64,000 nucleotides of DNA from Cellulophaga baltica (GCF_018861125.1 NZ_JAHKQN010000036.1:45309-109308), one strand, 5' to 3'; positions 8,470 through 17,690 are shown, counted from the stretch's first letter. Numbers and translations are program-made. The notes: a model not told the origin generated them from the letters alone.

Positions 8470-9904
8470 TCCATTTAAAACATTAAGTATTTTAACACAG
8501 AATCATCAACTATTTTTCCTTATAAGTTTGGTTCTTTATAGTCTAGGGTATGGCCAGGAGACAACGGATGAGCGAGGGTATCCCAGAATAGGACAACCTA
8601 TTCCTGAATTTCATTTAAAAAATATAGAGCATTACAAGGTGAAAGAGATCGGAGCCAAGGATCTGCGTGGAAAGCATGTACTCCTTTGGTTTTGGCATCG
8701 CTATTGTTCAGGTTCCTATACCCAATTTGATGCAATGGATGCTCTTAGGAAAAAATATGAGGACCGATTGGAAATTTTTACAATAGGAGGGGTGAATGAT
8801 AAAGTGCACGTGATACCCGAGGTTGAAGAAGATACGATGCGGGCTATTTTTGAGCGTTCTACTTTGGTCAAGAAGCTGTCTTTACCAGCTGTTTATGATA
8901 TGGATTTATATCGACAGTTTAAAGCATGGTATGCGCCAACCGTGGTATGGATTGATGATCGAGGTATGGTGCAAGCGGTAACTTCTAGTGTAAATGAGAA
9001 TTGGATAGCGGCTTTTTTAGAAGGAAGACCTTTTCGCTCTGAAGATGTATCTGTTGAAGGACTCAAGCAGGCATCAGAACATCCCTATGCTTATGATTAC
9101 CATAAAGATTTTTTGGTTGATAATAATGGGGGTAAAAGTGATGATTTTCTATACCGTTCGCTTATTGCCGCATTTAATAATGAATCTGTTACGGGGCCAA
9201 TACTGCCCTCTTCAGTGGATCAGTATAGTTATTTTGGGAAATTGGAAGGAGTAGGTTCTTTACTTGATTTCTATAAGTTGGCGTATTTGGGAAGGATCTA
9301 TAATTTTGAGGATTGTTATGTCGATACTACCTATAACCAGGCCATTTATGAGCTAAGGGACAGTACGAAGTTTACAGACTTTAGTTATTCCATTCCTAGG
9401 AAAAATTATTTTTGGTATAGTTTGTTAGTTCCTCCACGATTGACCAAACGAGAATCTTTAATGGCGATCATGCAACATGACCTTGAAACCTTTTTTGGTT
9501 ATAAAGGAAGAGTAGATACCCGGGTACTCCCTTATTGGAGTGTTGTGCTCAGTGATGAGGCAAAAGCACAAATGGCCTCGAATGGGGGAGAGGCTGAAGT
9601 ATTGGGGGATTGGCATACGAGAATGGGTGCCAGAAACATTACGGTAAATAGATACCTTAACGCTATATTTCATATGACGGCACCTTATTTAGGTTCGGTA
9701 ATACCTATTATTAATGAAACAGGAATGACTAAAACAATCGATGTACCCGTTATAGATGTTGATTTGAGTAATTTTAAAGAGATTAAAAAAGTTCTTAGCA
9801 TGCAAGGTTTTACCCTTGAAAAAACAAAAAAAGAATTTAAAGTTTTGGTGATTTCAGATGCGACGTTACCCATAGTTGAGATTGATAGTTTGGACAGCCA
9901 CTAA
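8456..9904 (+). CDS. Exported TlpA-like thioredoxin-fold protein with CxxS site
   Basis: 482 residues with an N-terminal export signal (about residues 1-33) and a TlpA/AhpC-TSA-like domain at about 45-185 (GQPIPEFHL, DLRGKHVLLWFW, APTVVWIDDRGMV). The redox site is C84-S-G-S87, so the second cysteine of the usual CxxC is a serine. CxxS thioredoxins can form mixed disulfides or isomerise but cannot complete dithiol reduction. The 300-residue C-terminal part is not recognised. The gene overlaps susD and ends at a terminator. A periplasmic step on the imported ligand is plausible. Confidence 0.8.
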   Translation: MKATNPFKTLSILTQNHQLFFLISLVLYSLGYGQETTDERGYPRIGQPIPEFHLKNIEHYKVKEIGAKDLRGKHVLLWFWHRYCSGSYTQFDAMDALRKKYEDRLEIFTIGGVNDKVHVIPEVEEDTMRAIFERSTLVKKLSLPAVYDMDLYRQFKAWYAPTVVWIDDRGMVQAVTSSVNENWIAAFLEGRPFRSEDVSVEGLKQASEHPYAYDYHKDFLVDNNGGKSDDFLYRSLIAAFNNESVTGPILPSSVDQYSYFGKLEGVGSLLDFYKLAYLGRIYNFEDCYVDTTYNQAIYELRDSTKFTDFSYSIPRKNYFWYSLLVPPRLTKRESLMAIMQHDLETFFGYKGRVDTRVLPYWSVVLSDEAKAQMASNGGEAEVLGDWHTRMGARNITVNRYLNAIFHMTAPYLGSVIPIINETGMTKTIDVPVIDVDLSNFKEIKKVLSMQGFTLEKTKKEFKVLVISDATLPIVEIDSLDSH

Positions 9905-9938
9905 CATTACTTTTCTCATTAGTTTTTTTAGTTAAATG

Positions 9939-9967
9939 AAACTGGCAGGAAAGACCTGCCAGTTTTT
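9939..9967. terminator. Bidirectional terminator between convergent operons
   Basis: AAACTGGCAGG (9939-9949) pairs with CCTGCCAGTTT (9955-9965) around a 5 nt loop, followed by T residues. It separates the rightward SusCD operon from the leftward MauE operon. Confidence 0.85.
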
Positions 9968-9980
9968 AATGCACTTATTT

Positions 9981-10235
9981 CTATAGACTTTTTCTTAATT
10001 CAAAAGTGCATTGTGTGGGATTAGCATCGTTTTGAATCCCATAGACTTGTTGTCCTTCATAGGTGCAAATCGCATCGCCATTACCGCATGCAGCCTCAGG
10101 AACGGCTCTACATTCACCAGGAAGTTGAATAAATTTTCCCGAAATAGCTTCTTCTGATGTGTTAGCCGAAGCGAGGGCTAATCCTGTAGCTAATGCCATT
10201 ATTGCTACTGGAAATACTATTTTCATTTTTCTCAT
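9981..10235 (-). CDS. DUF6520-type exported small cysteine-rich protein
   Basis: 84 residues: signal peptide (MRKMKIVFPVAIMALATGLA) and a short mature part with four cysteines at 42, 50, 57 and 76 and the segment PEAACGNGDAICTYEGQQVYG. The pattern fits DUF6520, small Bacteroidota proteins of unknown function usually found in paralogous groups. It is last in an operon behind an anchored exported protein (5 bp gap) and a MauE-like protein. Four cysteines next to a MauE-type redox protein suggest disulfide-bonded maturation; this is inference. Confidence 0.8.
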   Translation of the reverse strand: MRKMKIVFPVAIMALATGLALASANTSEEAISGKFIQLPGECRAVPEAACGNGDAICTYEGQQVYGIQNDANPTQCTFELRKSL

Positions 10236-10240
10236 TGTTT

Positions 10241-11413
10241 TTAATTTTTAGTTAAACTTAAAGGCTTGTTTTCTTTATACAGGTTTGTAGCCCTTTCTTC
10301 CTGTACTATGGCCATAGTATGTTCAATCTTTTTTGTCTTAGTTATAAAGGGGAAAAGCTTAGGTGCCATTTGATAAATCACAATATAGTGGTGGTGTAAG
10401 GCGACCAAACCCATGGAGGTAACCGTAAAGTCATTGACGGGGTTGCCTATGTAATTCGGAATATAGAAACTGAATTCATAGGTTTGTTTTTCCAAATGAT
10501 ACACGTCGATAACATCATTGTTTTTAAAACGGTCTCGTTTTTCATTTTGCGCCATTAAATTGGAGCATACAAACAGGTAATCTCCATAGGTAGCGCTAAA
10601 TTTGTTGGTCACTAAAGGTGGTGTATTCATTTTTTGAAGGGTCTTTTCGTTGCTGGTGTTTATGCCGATTTTGGCAATTTTATTGGTATCAATAGTGTGT
10701 CCAATTTTCCATTTTAATAGCTCATTATCGACGATAAGATATTCATTGCGATAGCGGTACGTATAAATCAGCTGTTTCCGTTGTTGATTAAAATGCAGTA
10801 TTCCGTCTTTACTAAAAATACCTTCTTTTTGTGCGGTTATAATACCGGAAGTCAAGGTTGTTTTGTATGGATTTAGGGTAATTTTTCCGAGTTCATATTC
10901 GTGTGTTTTAGTGCTTACCGCTCGAATTGCTATTTCTTGCTTATCTACAGGTGTGGCTGTGCTAAAATAAGTAGGTTGCTCTAGAACGGAAGAGGCTATA
11001 CCGGTGTCCAATGTTCCTTGTAAAATTCTAGGGGTGACACCATCCAACACGTAAAAATTAGGAGGCAAAATGGCAAGTTTTGTTTGAGAACGAAGTAAAT
11101 TAGTTTTAGGTAGGTTGGTTCTTAATCGAATAACGGTCGTGTCTAGATTGGGTAAGTCTGCTTGAACTAGATATAAAGGTGCCGTAAGATTACTGAGGTA
11201 AACGGATTGTTTACCATGTCCTGCGAAATAAAAAGAATTAAGTTTTAAATCCAATTGATGAGCAAATAGAATCGGATGTGAAGGAAACAAGCGTTTAAAG
11301 CTGTTCCGTTTGTGGATAATATGATCAGAGTACGCAAATAGAATGAGCATTATGCCACTACTAAGGACTATAGTTAATGCAATTAATTGACTTGTTTTTT
11401 TAGGTAGTTTCAT
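10241..11413 (-). CDS. Membrane-anchored exported protein, beta-rich, unknown function
   Basis: 390 residues with one N-terminal transmembrane anchor (about residues 11-28) and a large non-cytoplasmic part full of short beta-strand patterns (YLVQADLPNLDTTVIRLR, ILHFNQQRKQLIYTYRYRN, GDYLFVCSNL), which suggests a beta-propeller. No enzyme motif is seen. Its start overlaps the end of the MauE-like gene by 14 bp and DUF6520 follows directly, so the three form one unit. It may bind or present the small cysteine protein; unproven. Confidence 0.65.
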   Translation of the reverse strand: MKLPKKTSQLIALTIVLSSGIMLILFAYSDHIIHKRNSFKRLFPSHPILFAHQLDLKLNSFYFAGHGKQSVYLSNLTAPLYLVQADLPNLDTTVIRLRTNLPKTNLLRSQTKLAILPPNFYVLDGVTPRILQGTLDTGIASSVLEQPTYFSTATPVDKQEIAIRAVSTKTHEYELGKITLNPYKTTLTSGIITAQKEGIFSKDGILHFNQQRKQLIYTYRYRNEYLIVDNELLKWKIGHTIDTNKIAKIGINTSNEKTLQKMNTPPLVTNKFSATYGDYLFVCSNLMAQNEKRDRFKNNDVIDVYHLEKQTYEFSFYIPNYIGNPVNDFTVTSMGLVALHHHYIVIYQMAPKLFPFITKTKKIEHTMAIVQEERATNLYKENKPLSLTKN

Positions 11414-11855
11414 TGGATTTTAGTTTTAAATTAGGGAGAGAAGAATGTAGGTAAATTGTGTAAATAATTAAGAGTAGAAAGCTACTGTTAAAAACCAAGT
11501 GTGCATGCCATCCCATGGTGCTTAGAATACCTCCACAAGAACATGGAATATATGGGCTGAAAACTAATATAAGTATGATATAAGTAGTGAAAAATGTCAT
11601 TAGGGAAAGGGAGGCGTAAAGGCCAAGTTTTCGAAAATTAGATTGAACCAAGCATATAACGGTGAGCATTTCAATAAGAGGAACAAACCAAACCAACCAA
11701 TCACTATGGGCAGTTAAAATTGGAGATTGACCTAGCTGGAGTTTAAAAGTGGAATATTCCAATACCTTACTTATTGCGGCATATACAAATAATAAAATCA
11801 ATAGGTTGCAACTAATACTTAAGAAAAGGATGCGGTATTTCTGTTGAGTTTTCAT
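11400..11855 (-). CDS. MauE/DoxX-family redox-associated membrane protein
   Basis: 151 residues with four predicted transmembrane helices (about 10-30, 53-70, 78-100, 118-136) and the conserved SPYIPCSCGGIL motif with a cysteine pair at 105 and 107. MauE-like proteins pass reducing or oxidising equivalents across the membrane for disulfide handling in exported proteins. It is first in the operon with the anchored beta-rich protein and the four-cysteine DUF6520 peptide, which are candidate clients. Confidence 0.85.
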   Translation of the reverse strand: MKTQQKYRILFLSISCNLLILLFVYAAISKVLEYSTFKLQLGQSPILTAHSDWLVWFVPLIEMLTVICLVQSNFRKLGLYASLSLMTFFTTYIILILVFSPYIPCSCGGILSTMGWHAHLVFNSSFLLLIIYTIYLHSSLPNLKLKSNETT

Positions 11856-11944
11856 AGCATTTGATGGGGTTTGATATTAAATGCTATAAAATTCGAGATT
11901 TATAATTATTTTATCAGGAGGGAAAATTGACTTAAAAGGAGTAT

Positions 11945-12937
11945 CTACTTTGAATTTGAAGAGGAGTTTGAAAAATTAGCCTTCCTAAAACTTCTCGGGG
12001 TATAACCGAATTTTTCCTTAAAAGAACGGCTAAAATGGGGAATACTCTTAAAGCCAACTAAATAAGCAATTTCTTTTAATGGCAGGTCGGAATGTTGAAT
12101 GAGTATGCTAGCTCTGCGTAAGCGTTCTTGTAATAGAAAACGAAAAACAGTTTCTCCATACATTTTTTTAAAACCAACTTTTAACTTGTGTTCATTAGTC
12201 CCTGCCATATGAGCCAAATCGACAAGTGACGGTGTCTGTTGTTCTAGGTGGGTTAAAAGATATTGATGTACGGAACGAATTTTTGAAATATCTTGAGTAC
12301 TCAAATGCACTTTTGGCTTAAGGTTGTTGGCAACATTGCTTATCGCTTTTTGACCTCTTCTACGAACTTTTTGTTGAAGACGTAGTTTCCTTTTTTTACT
12401 TCTTTTTGCAATTTCAACGGCAGTAATTAAAAAGATATCCCTATCATTTTTAACGTCGAAATGTCGCCCTATTAGACAATTGATTTTGATCACCATGCCA
12501 ATCTTGGTGCGAAAAACTAAGAGTAGGTCTTTTTCTTTATATGGATTTTTTTTACTGTTCGATTTTTTTAAAAAATTTTGCCATATTTTTTGGGAAGGCT
12601 TGTTGAGTAGAGCACTAAAAGTTACATCCTTTAATTCTATTCGGGAATACCCCAAAATTTTTTTTATACCAATGTTATAAAGAATGATTTGATCTTGAAT
12701 ATTTAAAACAAAATACATTTGTACCAGTTGCATATAACTTTCATTGACATTCGCAAAACCATCATAAATAAACCTAGTTTTGATTTCTTCCAAAGTCATA
12801 TTCACAGTCATCGCTAAGGTGTCTAACTCGTCATTTAATTCACTAATTTCCAGTTGGTAATAAAAATTTCCATTCGCTATTTCAATAAGCGCATTTTGTA
12901 TTTGTTGAATTCTATTTTTCTTGTTAAAATCAGACAT
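11945..12937 (-). CDS. PAS-containing AraC-family transcriptional regulator
   Basis: 330 residues. The N-terminus (IEIANGNFYYQLEISELNDELDTLA) resembles a HAMP-like helix pair, followed by a PAS-like domain (about 70-170: LNIQDQIILYNIGIKKILGYSRIEL), a basic linker (RSKKRKLRLQQKVRRRGQK) and a C-terminal AraC double HTH (LVDLAHMAGTNEHKLKVGFKKMYG; LKEIAYLVGFKSIPHFSRSFKEKFGYTPRSFR). No membrane segment. It lies 89 bp upstream of the MauE operon in the same direction and is the best candidate for its regulator; the small-molecule signal is unknown. Confidence 0.85.
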   Translation of the reverse strand: MSDFNKKNRIQQIQNALIEIANGNFYYQLEISELNDELDTLAMTVNMTLEEIKTRFIYDGFANVNESYMQLVQMYFVLNIQDQIILYNIGIKKILGYSRIELKDVTFSALLNKPSQKIWQNFLKKSNSKKNPYKEKDLLLVFRTKIGMVIKINCLIGRHFDVKNDRDIFLITAVEIAKRSKKRKLRLQQKVRRRGQKAISNVANNLKPKVHLSTQDISKIRSVHQYLLTHLEQQTPSLVDLAHMAGTNEHKLKVGFKKMYGETVFRFLLQERLRRASILIQHSDLPLKEIAYLVGFKSIPHFSRSFKEKFGYTPRSFRKANFSNSSSNSK

Positions 12938-13021
12938 AGCATCTTCTAATCTTTAGTGGATAGAAGTTTTAATTTTTTACATAAGTAGCTTTGAGTTATA
13001 GCCAGCAGTGTAAATAAACTT

Positions 13022-13396
13022 CTATACGTATTTATACAATTCTAAATAGGTTAAGGCTTCTTCCATAGTCATACATATTTTCATAGGTATAGGAGGACGA
13101 CTAGTTCTTATATAAAAATCAGAAAGCATTTGGGATAATGGATAGTCCACAAGGAAGGCTACGGCTTTGCACAAGGCAGCGCCTTCATACGCCAAATAAT
13201 TTCTGGCAGGTTTGTCTATTCTCTTAACACCACGAACGTCACAGCAAATACAATATGCAAGTCCTTTTTGGATTTGTATCCGATCTTTAACTATCTGAAG
13301 AGCAATGGCTCCTGTGATGCTAATGTCTTGTTTGTACTTTATAAAAAGAAGATCATGAGCAAACCAAAATTCCGCATGTTTAGTCTGATGTTGCAT
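13022..13396 (-). CDS. Small STAS/SpoIIAA-like protein
   Basis: 124 residues, soluble. The segment AEFWFAHDLLFIKYKQDISITGAIALQIVKDRIQIQKG and the following CICCDVRGVKRIDKPARNYLA have the alternating strand-helix pattern of STAS/SpoIIAA-like domains common in Flavobacteriia. It is transcribed towards the AraC gene and divergently from the oxoamine synthase fusion, with 213 bp between the two starts. Function unknown; a regulatory partner role is possible. Family assignment is tentative. Confidence 0.55.
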   Translation of the reverse strand: MQHQTKHAEFWFAHDLLFIKYKQDISITGAIALQIVKDRIQIQKGLAYCICCDVRGVKRIDKPARNYLAYEGAALCKAVAFLVDYPLSQMLSDFYIRTSRPPIPMKICMTMEEALTYLELYKYV

Positions 13397-13609
13397 AATA
13401 TCAAGATATTACCTACTAAATTAAATGAAAATTATAAGTAGTCTTCAATTTAGGTGGATTTTTTAAAACTCAAAGCTCAAAACTTATCTGATACGGAGGA
13501 TCTCTTGTCCGATAAGGAGAACTTCAATTCAAATAAAGCTTGAGGTAATGCAGGAACCCATAAATTTTATAGCTTGGTTCAAAGAGAAACACTATAAAGT
13601 CACTATCCT

Positions 13610-16024
13610 ATGGCTAAAATAAAACATAATAATTTTTTAGATACTGTTGATGAGGTATTCAGTGCAGCAAAACGTCACGGAATATTGCATTTGTATGCAG
13701 AAGATGATTTCTTCAACGGGAGAAAAATAAAAGTAAATCAAAAAAAATTGTACCACTTCGGAACTACTGGTTACCTTGGGTTGGAACAAGATAAGCGATT
13801 AAAGAAAGCTGCTATAGAAGCTATCTTAAAGTATGGAACACAATTTCCGCTGTCTAAAACGTATATATCAAACCCGTTGTATAAAACCTTGGAAGCCCAG
13901 CTAGTTCAAATGTATGATAAAACCCCTATTATTATTACGAAGAATAGTACACTAGGGCATATGGGGGTAATTCCGAGTATTGTGGAAGATGGTGATGCTA
14001 TTATTTTAGATCATCAAGTACATTGGAGCGTTCAAAATGCAGCACGTATTTTGAAAACAAGAAGTATTCCTGTTGAAATGATTCGACATAATCACCTACA
14101 AATGCTAGAGGACAAGGTTAAAACTTTAGCCTCTAAATACAAACGAATTTGGTACTGTGCAGATGGCGTATACTCCATGTACGGAGATGTGTCACCAGTA
14201 AAAGAATTGCTTCTGTTGAGCACAAAATACCCAGCATTACATCTTTATTTTGATGATGTCCATGGGATGAGTTGGTCTGGAAAAAATGGGACAGGTTTTG
14301 TTATGAACCAATTGAAAGACTTGCCCGAACATGTGTTGGTTTTTGGAACCTTGAGTAAAACCTTTGGAGCTAGCGGTGCTGTATTAGTGTGTTCAAACAA
14401 AAAAAGATATGCTAAAATCAAGAATTTTGGAGGCCCTTTAACTTTTTCTGCACAACTAGAACCTGCTTCAGTGGCCGCAGCTATTGCTTCCGCAACTATT
14501 CATTTATCTTCTGAAATCTATGACCTTCAAACAGATTTACAGGAACGTATTACTTATTTTAATGACTTGTTGGCAGCGACTGATTTACCTTTAATAGAAC
14601 GAAATCATTCCCCCGTATTTTATTTGGGTACAGGGATGCCTGTTACAGGATACAATTTTGTGAACCGATTGATGAATGAAGGTTTTTTTGTGAATTTGGG
14701 TATATTTCCAGCGGTACCTGTCAAAAATACAGGGGTTCGAATTACCATTTCCAGGCATAATAAAAAAGCTGAAATCAAAAAGCTAGTAGAGGCAATGAGC
14801 TTTCATTACCCCAAGGCTTTAAAAGAAACCTCCACAAGCCTTGCTAAAGTGCATCGAGCGTTTAACTTGCCAGAAATTAAGGAAAGCCAAGTGACAGCTT
14901 CTCCATCTTCAGTAGTGGCCGATTACCATACGACTATTCTAGATATTCCTAAAGACGAATGGAATATGTTACATGGAGATCATGGAGTATTTGATTGGGA
15001 TGGATTACTTTTTTTGGAAGAGACTTTTAAGGGGAACAAAGCGTTAGAACATAATTGGAAATTTCATTATTTCATTCTTCGAGACCTGAATCAAAGCCCA
15101 ATACTGGCTACATTTTTTACTTATTCCCTTTGGAAGGACGATATGTTAGCTTCTGAGGCAGTATCTAAAAAAATAGAAGAAAGGCGTAAAAAAGATCATT
15201 ATTACCTTACGTCATATGTTCTAAGTATGGGTTCTTCCTTTACCGAAGGGCAACATTGTTATGTAGATAAAACCAATGGTTTATGGCCGTTGGCTTGGAA
15301 AGAACTATTGAAACTTGTGGAAGCGCTTGGTTCCAAGTTGGAGGCGAAAATAATTGTATTGAGAGATTTTGAATTCGATAAAGCTACAAATGTCTTATTC
15401 CATGAACAGGGCTTTATTAAAGTGACTATGCCGGATTCTTGTGTGATTACGAACTTCAGATGGGAAAATAGTGAATCCTATGTTCAAAAGTTATCACGAA
15501 GGTCAAGAAAACATTTTTATAAAGATATTCAGCCTTATGAAAAGTGTTTTACAATTAAAACAGTAACCTATCCAGATGACAGACAATTGGCATGCTTTTA
15601 TGAGCTCTATAACAATGTTGCTGTCCGAAATACGGCTTTGAATTTATTTTTATTACCACAAAAAATAGTAAAGAATATGGCAGCGCATGCAAATTGGGAA
15701 TTCTTAACGCTTTATTTGAATCCCGAAGTGACAGATGTTCATCATGTGGACCCTGTAGGAGTTATGTTTTGTTACAAAAATAAAGGAAAAATTTATGTTC
15801 CTGCATTCATAGGAATGGATTATCACTATGCAAATGCGTTCCAAATTTATAGGCAATTATTATTTCAAACACTGAAAAGAGCAGGGGATTTGGGAAGTCC
15901 AAGTATTGAATTTGGTATAAGTGCTTCTTTTGAAAAAAGAAAGTTAGGTGCCCTCGTCATTCCCAAGATTGCTTACGTCCAAGCTGCGGATAACTTTCCG
16001 ATGGAATTGATAGGAACTTTATAA
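13610..16024 (+). CDS. Fused PLP alpha-oxoamine synthase / GNAT acyltransferase
   Basis: 804 residues with two halves. Residues 1-400 are a fold-type I aminotransferase of the alpha-oxoamine synthase group (BioF, KBL, serine palmitoyltransferase): FGTTGYLGLEQ, DDVHG (Asp215/216, His218) and the PLP lysine in FGTLSKTFGASG (Lys250). Residues about 430-804 resemble GNAT proteins of the Acetyltransf_6/BioF2 type (RRSRKHFYKDIQPYEK, IEFGISASFEKRKLGA). Such enzymes join an acyl thioester to an amino acid, so an acylated amino-ketone or sphingoid/sulfonolipid-like product is likely. It lies directly upstream of rteC in the mobile element; product unknown. Confidence 0.85.
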   Translation: MAKIKHNNFLDTVDEVFSAAKRHGILHLYAEDDFFNGRKIKVNQKKLYHFGTTGYLGLEQDKRLKKAAIEAILKYGTQFPLSKTYISNPLYKTLEAQLVQMYDKTPIIITKNSTLGHMGVIPSIVEDGDAIILDHQVHWSVQNAARILKTRSIPVEMIRHNHLQMLEDKVKTLASKYKRIWYCADGVYSMYGDVSPVKELLLLSTKYPALHLYFDDVHGMSWSGKNGTGFVMNQLKDLPEHVLVFGTLSKTFGASGAVLVCSNKKRYAKIKNFGGPLTFSAQLEPASVAAAIASATIHLSSEIYDLQTDLQERITYFNDLLAATDLPLIERNHSPVFYLGTGMPVTGYNFVNRLMNEGFFVNLGIFPAVPVKNTGVRITISRHNKKAEIKKLVEAMSFHYPKALKETSTSLAKVHRAFNLPEIKESQVTASPSSVVADYHTTILDIPKDEWNMLHGDHGVFDWDGLLFLEETFKGNKALEHNWKFHYFILRDLNQSPILATFFTYSLWKDDMLASEAVSKKIEERRKKDHYYLTSYVLSMGSSFTEGQHCYVDKTNGLWPLAWKELLKLVEALGSKLEAKIIVLRDFEFDKATNVLFHEQGFIKVTMPDSCVITNFRWENSESYVQKLSRRSRKHFYKDIQPYEKCFTIKTVTYPDDRQLACFYELYNNVAVRNTALNLFLLPQKIVKNMAAHANWEFLTLYLNPEVTDVHHVDPVGVMFCYKNKGKIYVPAFIGMDYHYANAFQIYRQLLFQTLKRAGDLGSPSIEFGISASFEKRKLGALVIPKIAYVQAADNFPMELIGTL

Positions 16025-16135
16025 GTAAAACATCTATTAAAAATAGTAGCAGGATTTAAAAAAGAAATGTGAAGTAATTGCAAACTTGAACTTCTTATTT
16101 CTATTGAACTCTATATTGATATAAAGAAGTATGCC

Positions 16136-16978
16136 ATGTTTGAAAATGAGATGTTTGAATTTAATAGAAAGCTGAAAAAGATTCAAGCTGTAGATAAAAT
16201 CGGTTTGGAAAACGCCAATGAAGGCATACACTTATGCAATAACACTTTATACCTTCTTAGAAACAACCTAAAAGAGGATTCCTTTAATTCAGAAGAGAGT
16301 GAAATTCATTTTTTCAAGGAAATAAAAGTACAACCATTGAGCTATCTTATTTATTTTAATGAAATTAGGTCTTGTGAATTGATGCTTCCTAAAATTGGAC
16401 TTGAATACCAACTCTCATTTTTGAAAAAGAAAATTAGACAAATCAACAAGTTTTTTAGTAGAAATTGGGATTTTGTACATTATATGGAACAAAAACTTAC
16501 CTACATGGATCGGTTGTATTTTGTACGTAAAAATTCTGTTTTTCCAACCTATTCTCTTCCAGAAACCTTATACTTAGATCCCAATTTCTTTACTTCTCAT
16601 GACATGCTGTGGGCTCGTATAAATGGTATGAATTCATTTATTAATTATTTGCAAAGTTTGATTCAGCAATTGAATCTTCAAAGACATACCGCAATGAATT
16701 TTGGTAAGCCTAAGAAAGCCCTGGTTTGGAGTGCTTCTAAAACAGCACTAACAGAATTAATATACGCCTTGTATTCCTGCTCTGTCGTAAATGATGGGAA
16801 GGAAGATATTAAAAGTATAGCAGCGGCCTTTGAAGAGTTGTTTAATATTCGATTGGATAATATCTATAAAACCTATTCCGAAATTAAAACAAGGAAAGAT
16901 AGTAAAGCACGATTTTTAGAAGAACTTATATTTCGCTTTAATCAAAAAGTTTATGACGATGATGAATTTAAATATTAG
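16136..16978 (+). CDS. rteC: RteC-domain regulator of the conjugative element
   Basis: 280 residues matching the RteC pattern: an N-terminal helical part (MFEFNRKLKKIQAVDK, SEIHFFKEIKVQPLSYLIYFNEIRSCE) and a C-terminal DNA-binding part (KALVWSASKTALTELIYALYSCSVVN, DIKSIAAAFEELFNI). In CTnDOT-type elements RteC activates excision genes. It follows the oxoamine synthase fusion and would converge on the integrase if the island were absent. Its last 91 bp are duplicated at 29396-29486. Confidence 0.85.
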   Translation: MFENEMFEFNRKLKKIQAVDKIGLENANEGIHLCNNTLYLLRNNLKEDSFNSEESEIHFFKEIKVQPLSYLIYFNEIRSCELMLPKIGLEYQLSFLKKKIRQINKFFSRNWDFVHYMEQKLTYMDRLYFVRKNSVFPTYSLPETLYLDPNFFTSHDMLWARINGMNSFINYLQSLIQQLNLQRHTAMNFGKPKKALVWSASKTALTELIYALYSCSVVNDGKEDIKSIAAAFEELFNIRLDNIYKTYSEIKTRKDSKARFLEELIFRFNQKVYDDDEFKY

Positions 16979-17172
16979 ACGTAAATCGATTCAAATAAGA
17001 AAAACCTAAGTATGATCTCTACCTAAATCTTGACGTAGCGAATCACCCGAATGAAATGGGCTATTCTTGTTTTAATGTACAATCGAAAGATGTGGTTTTT
17101 TGACCTCAAGTTTAGTTTTAAGGACGTCCATATCTTCACCGATTTTTTGTTCTATAACTTTTGCATAGATCT
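16888..17172. repeat. 285 bp direct repeat, left copy
   Basis: Matches 29396-29680 over 285 bp without indels and with 11 substitutions by my hand alignment; ten fall in a 40 bp stretch of the rteC-int spacer (about 17014-17052) and one at about 17136. It contains the 3' end of rteC, the spacer and the 3' end of an integrase gene. The two copies bracket the 12.2 kb island. Confidence 0.92.
17072..17172 (-). pseudogene. 3' fragment of the integrase gene
   Basis: On the minus strand this encodes the last 33 residues of the tyrosine integrase, from the catalytic-tyrosine segment IYAKVIEQKI to the C-terminus LSIVH and stop. It differs from the intact gene by one codon (G for C after EQKI). The rest of the gene is absent because the island begins at 17173. 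Confidence 0.9.
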
Positions 17173-17209
17173 TTCAGTTCTATAAGAAAAGAATTAAGAT
17201 GTTTTTTAA

Positions 17210-17690
17210 CTAAAAGCTTTTTAAATTAATTTGATAGCGTGAACTTCTTCCGCCACCAATCGGAATATAAATATTTTGTTCAACCAAGTTTTGTAAATCT
17301 CTTGTTGCAGTAGCTTTTGATGTTCCTGTTATTCCTATGTATTTTGTTGCATTCATTCCACCTTCAAACCCATCAGGACCTTCTTCTAACATTCTTCGAA
17401 TAATTTTTAATTGGCGTTCATTGATTGCCTTCTCATAATGGTCAAACAGTTTGGCTTTTTTTAAGGTGAATTCAATTTCTTTCTCTGTCTGAATTTGAGC
17501 TTTTAAAACAGTTTATCCAAGGTGTAATTTCATTAGAACGCTGTGCTGATTGTAATGCATTATAATATGCTTTCTTATCTTGTTCAATAGTTCTTGATAA
17601 GCTTAATAATATTGGTCTCTGGAAGTTTTGTGATAATGCTTTTTCGGAAATCGCCCTACCAATTCTTCCGTTGCCAATTGTACTTCATGA
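17210..17690 (-). pseudogene. Fic-family protein gene, truncated and frameshifted
   Basis: Two frames together give the C-terminal half of a Fic protein of the DUF4172 type. The active-site loop tail GNGRIGRAISEKALSQ is followed by RPILLSLSRTIEQDKKAYY and ITPWIN; then, in a shifted frame (break near 17505), LKAQIQTEKEIEFTLKKAKL leads to a winged helix MNATKYIGITGTSKATATRD. The conserved histidine of HPFxDGNGR is replaced by unrelated sequence with a stop, so the N-terminal half is lost. Fic enzymes AMPylate target proteins; this copy cannot. Confidence 0.85.
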
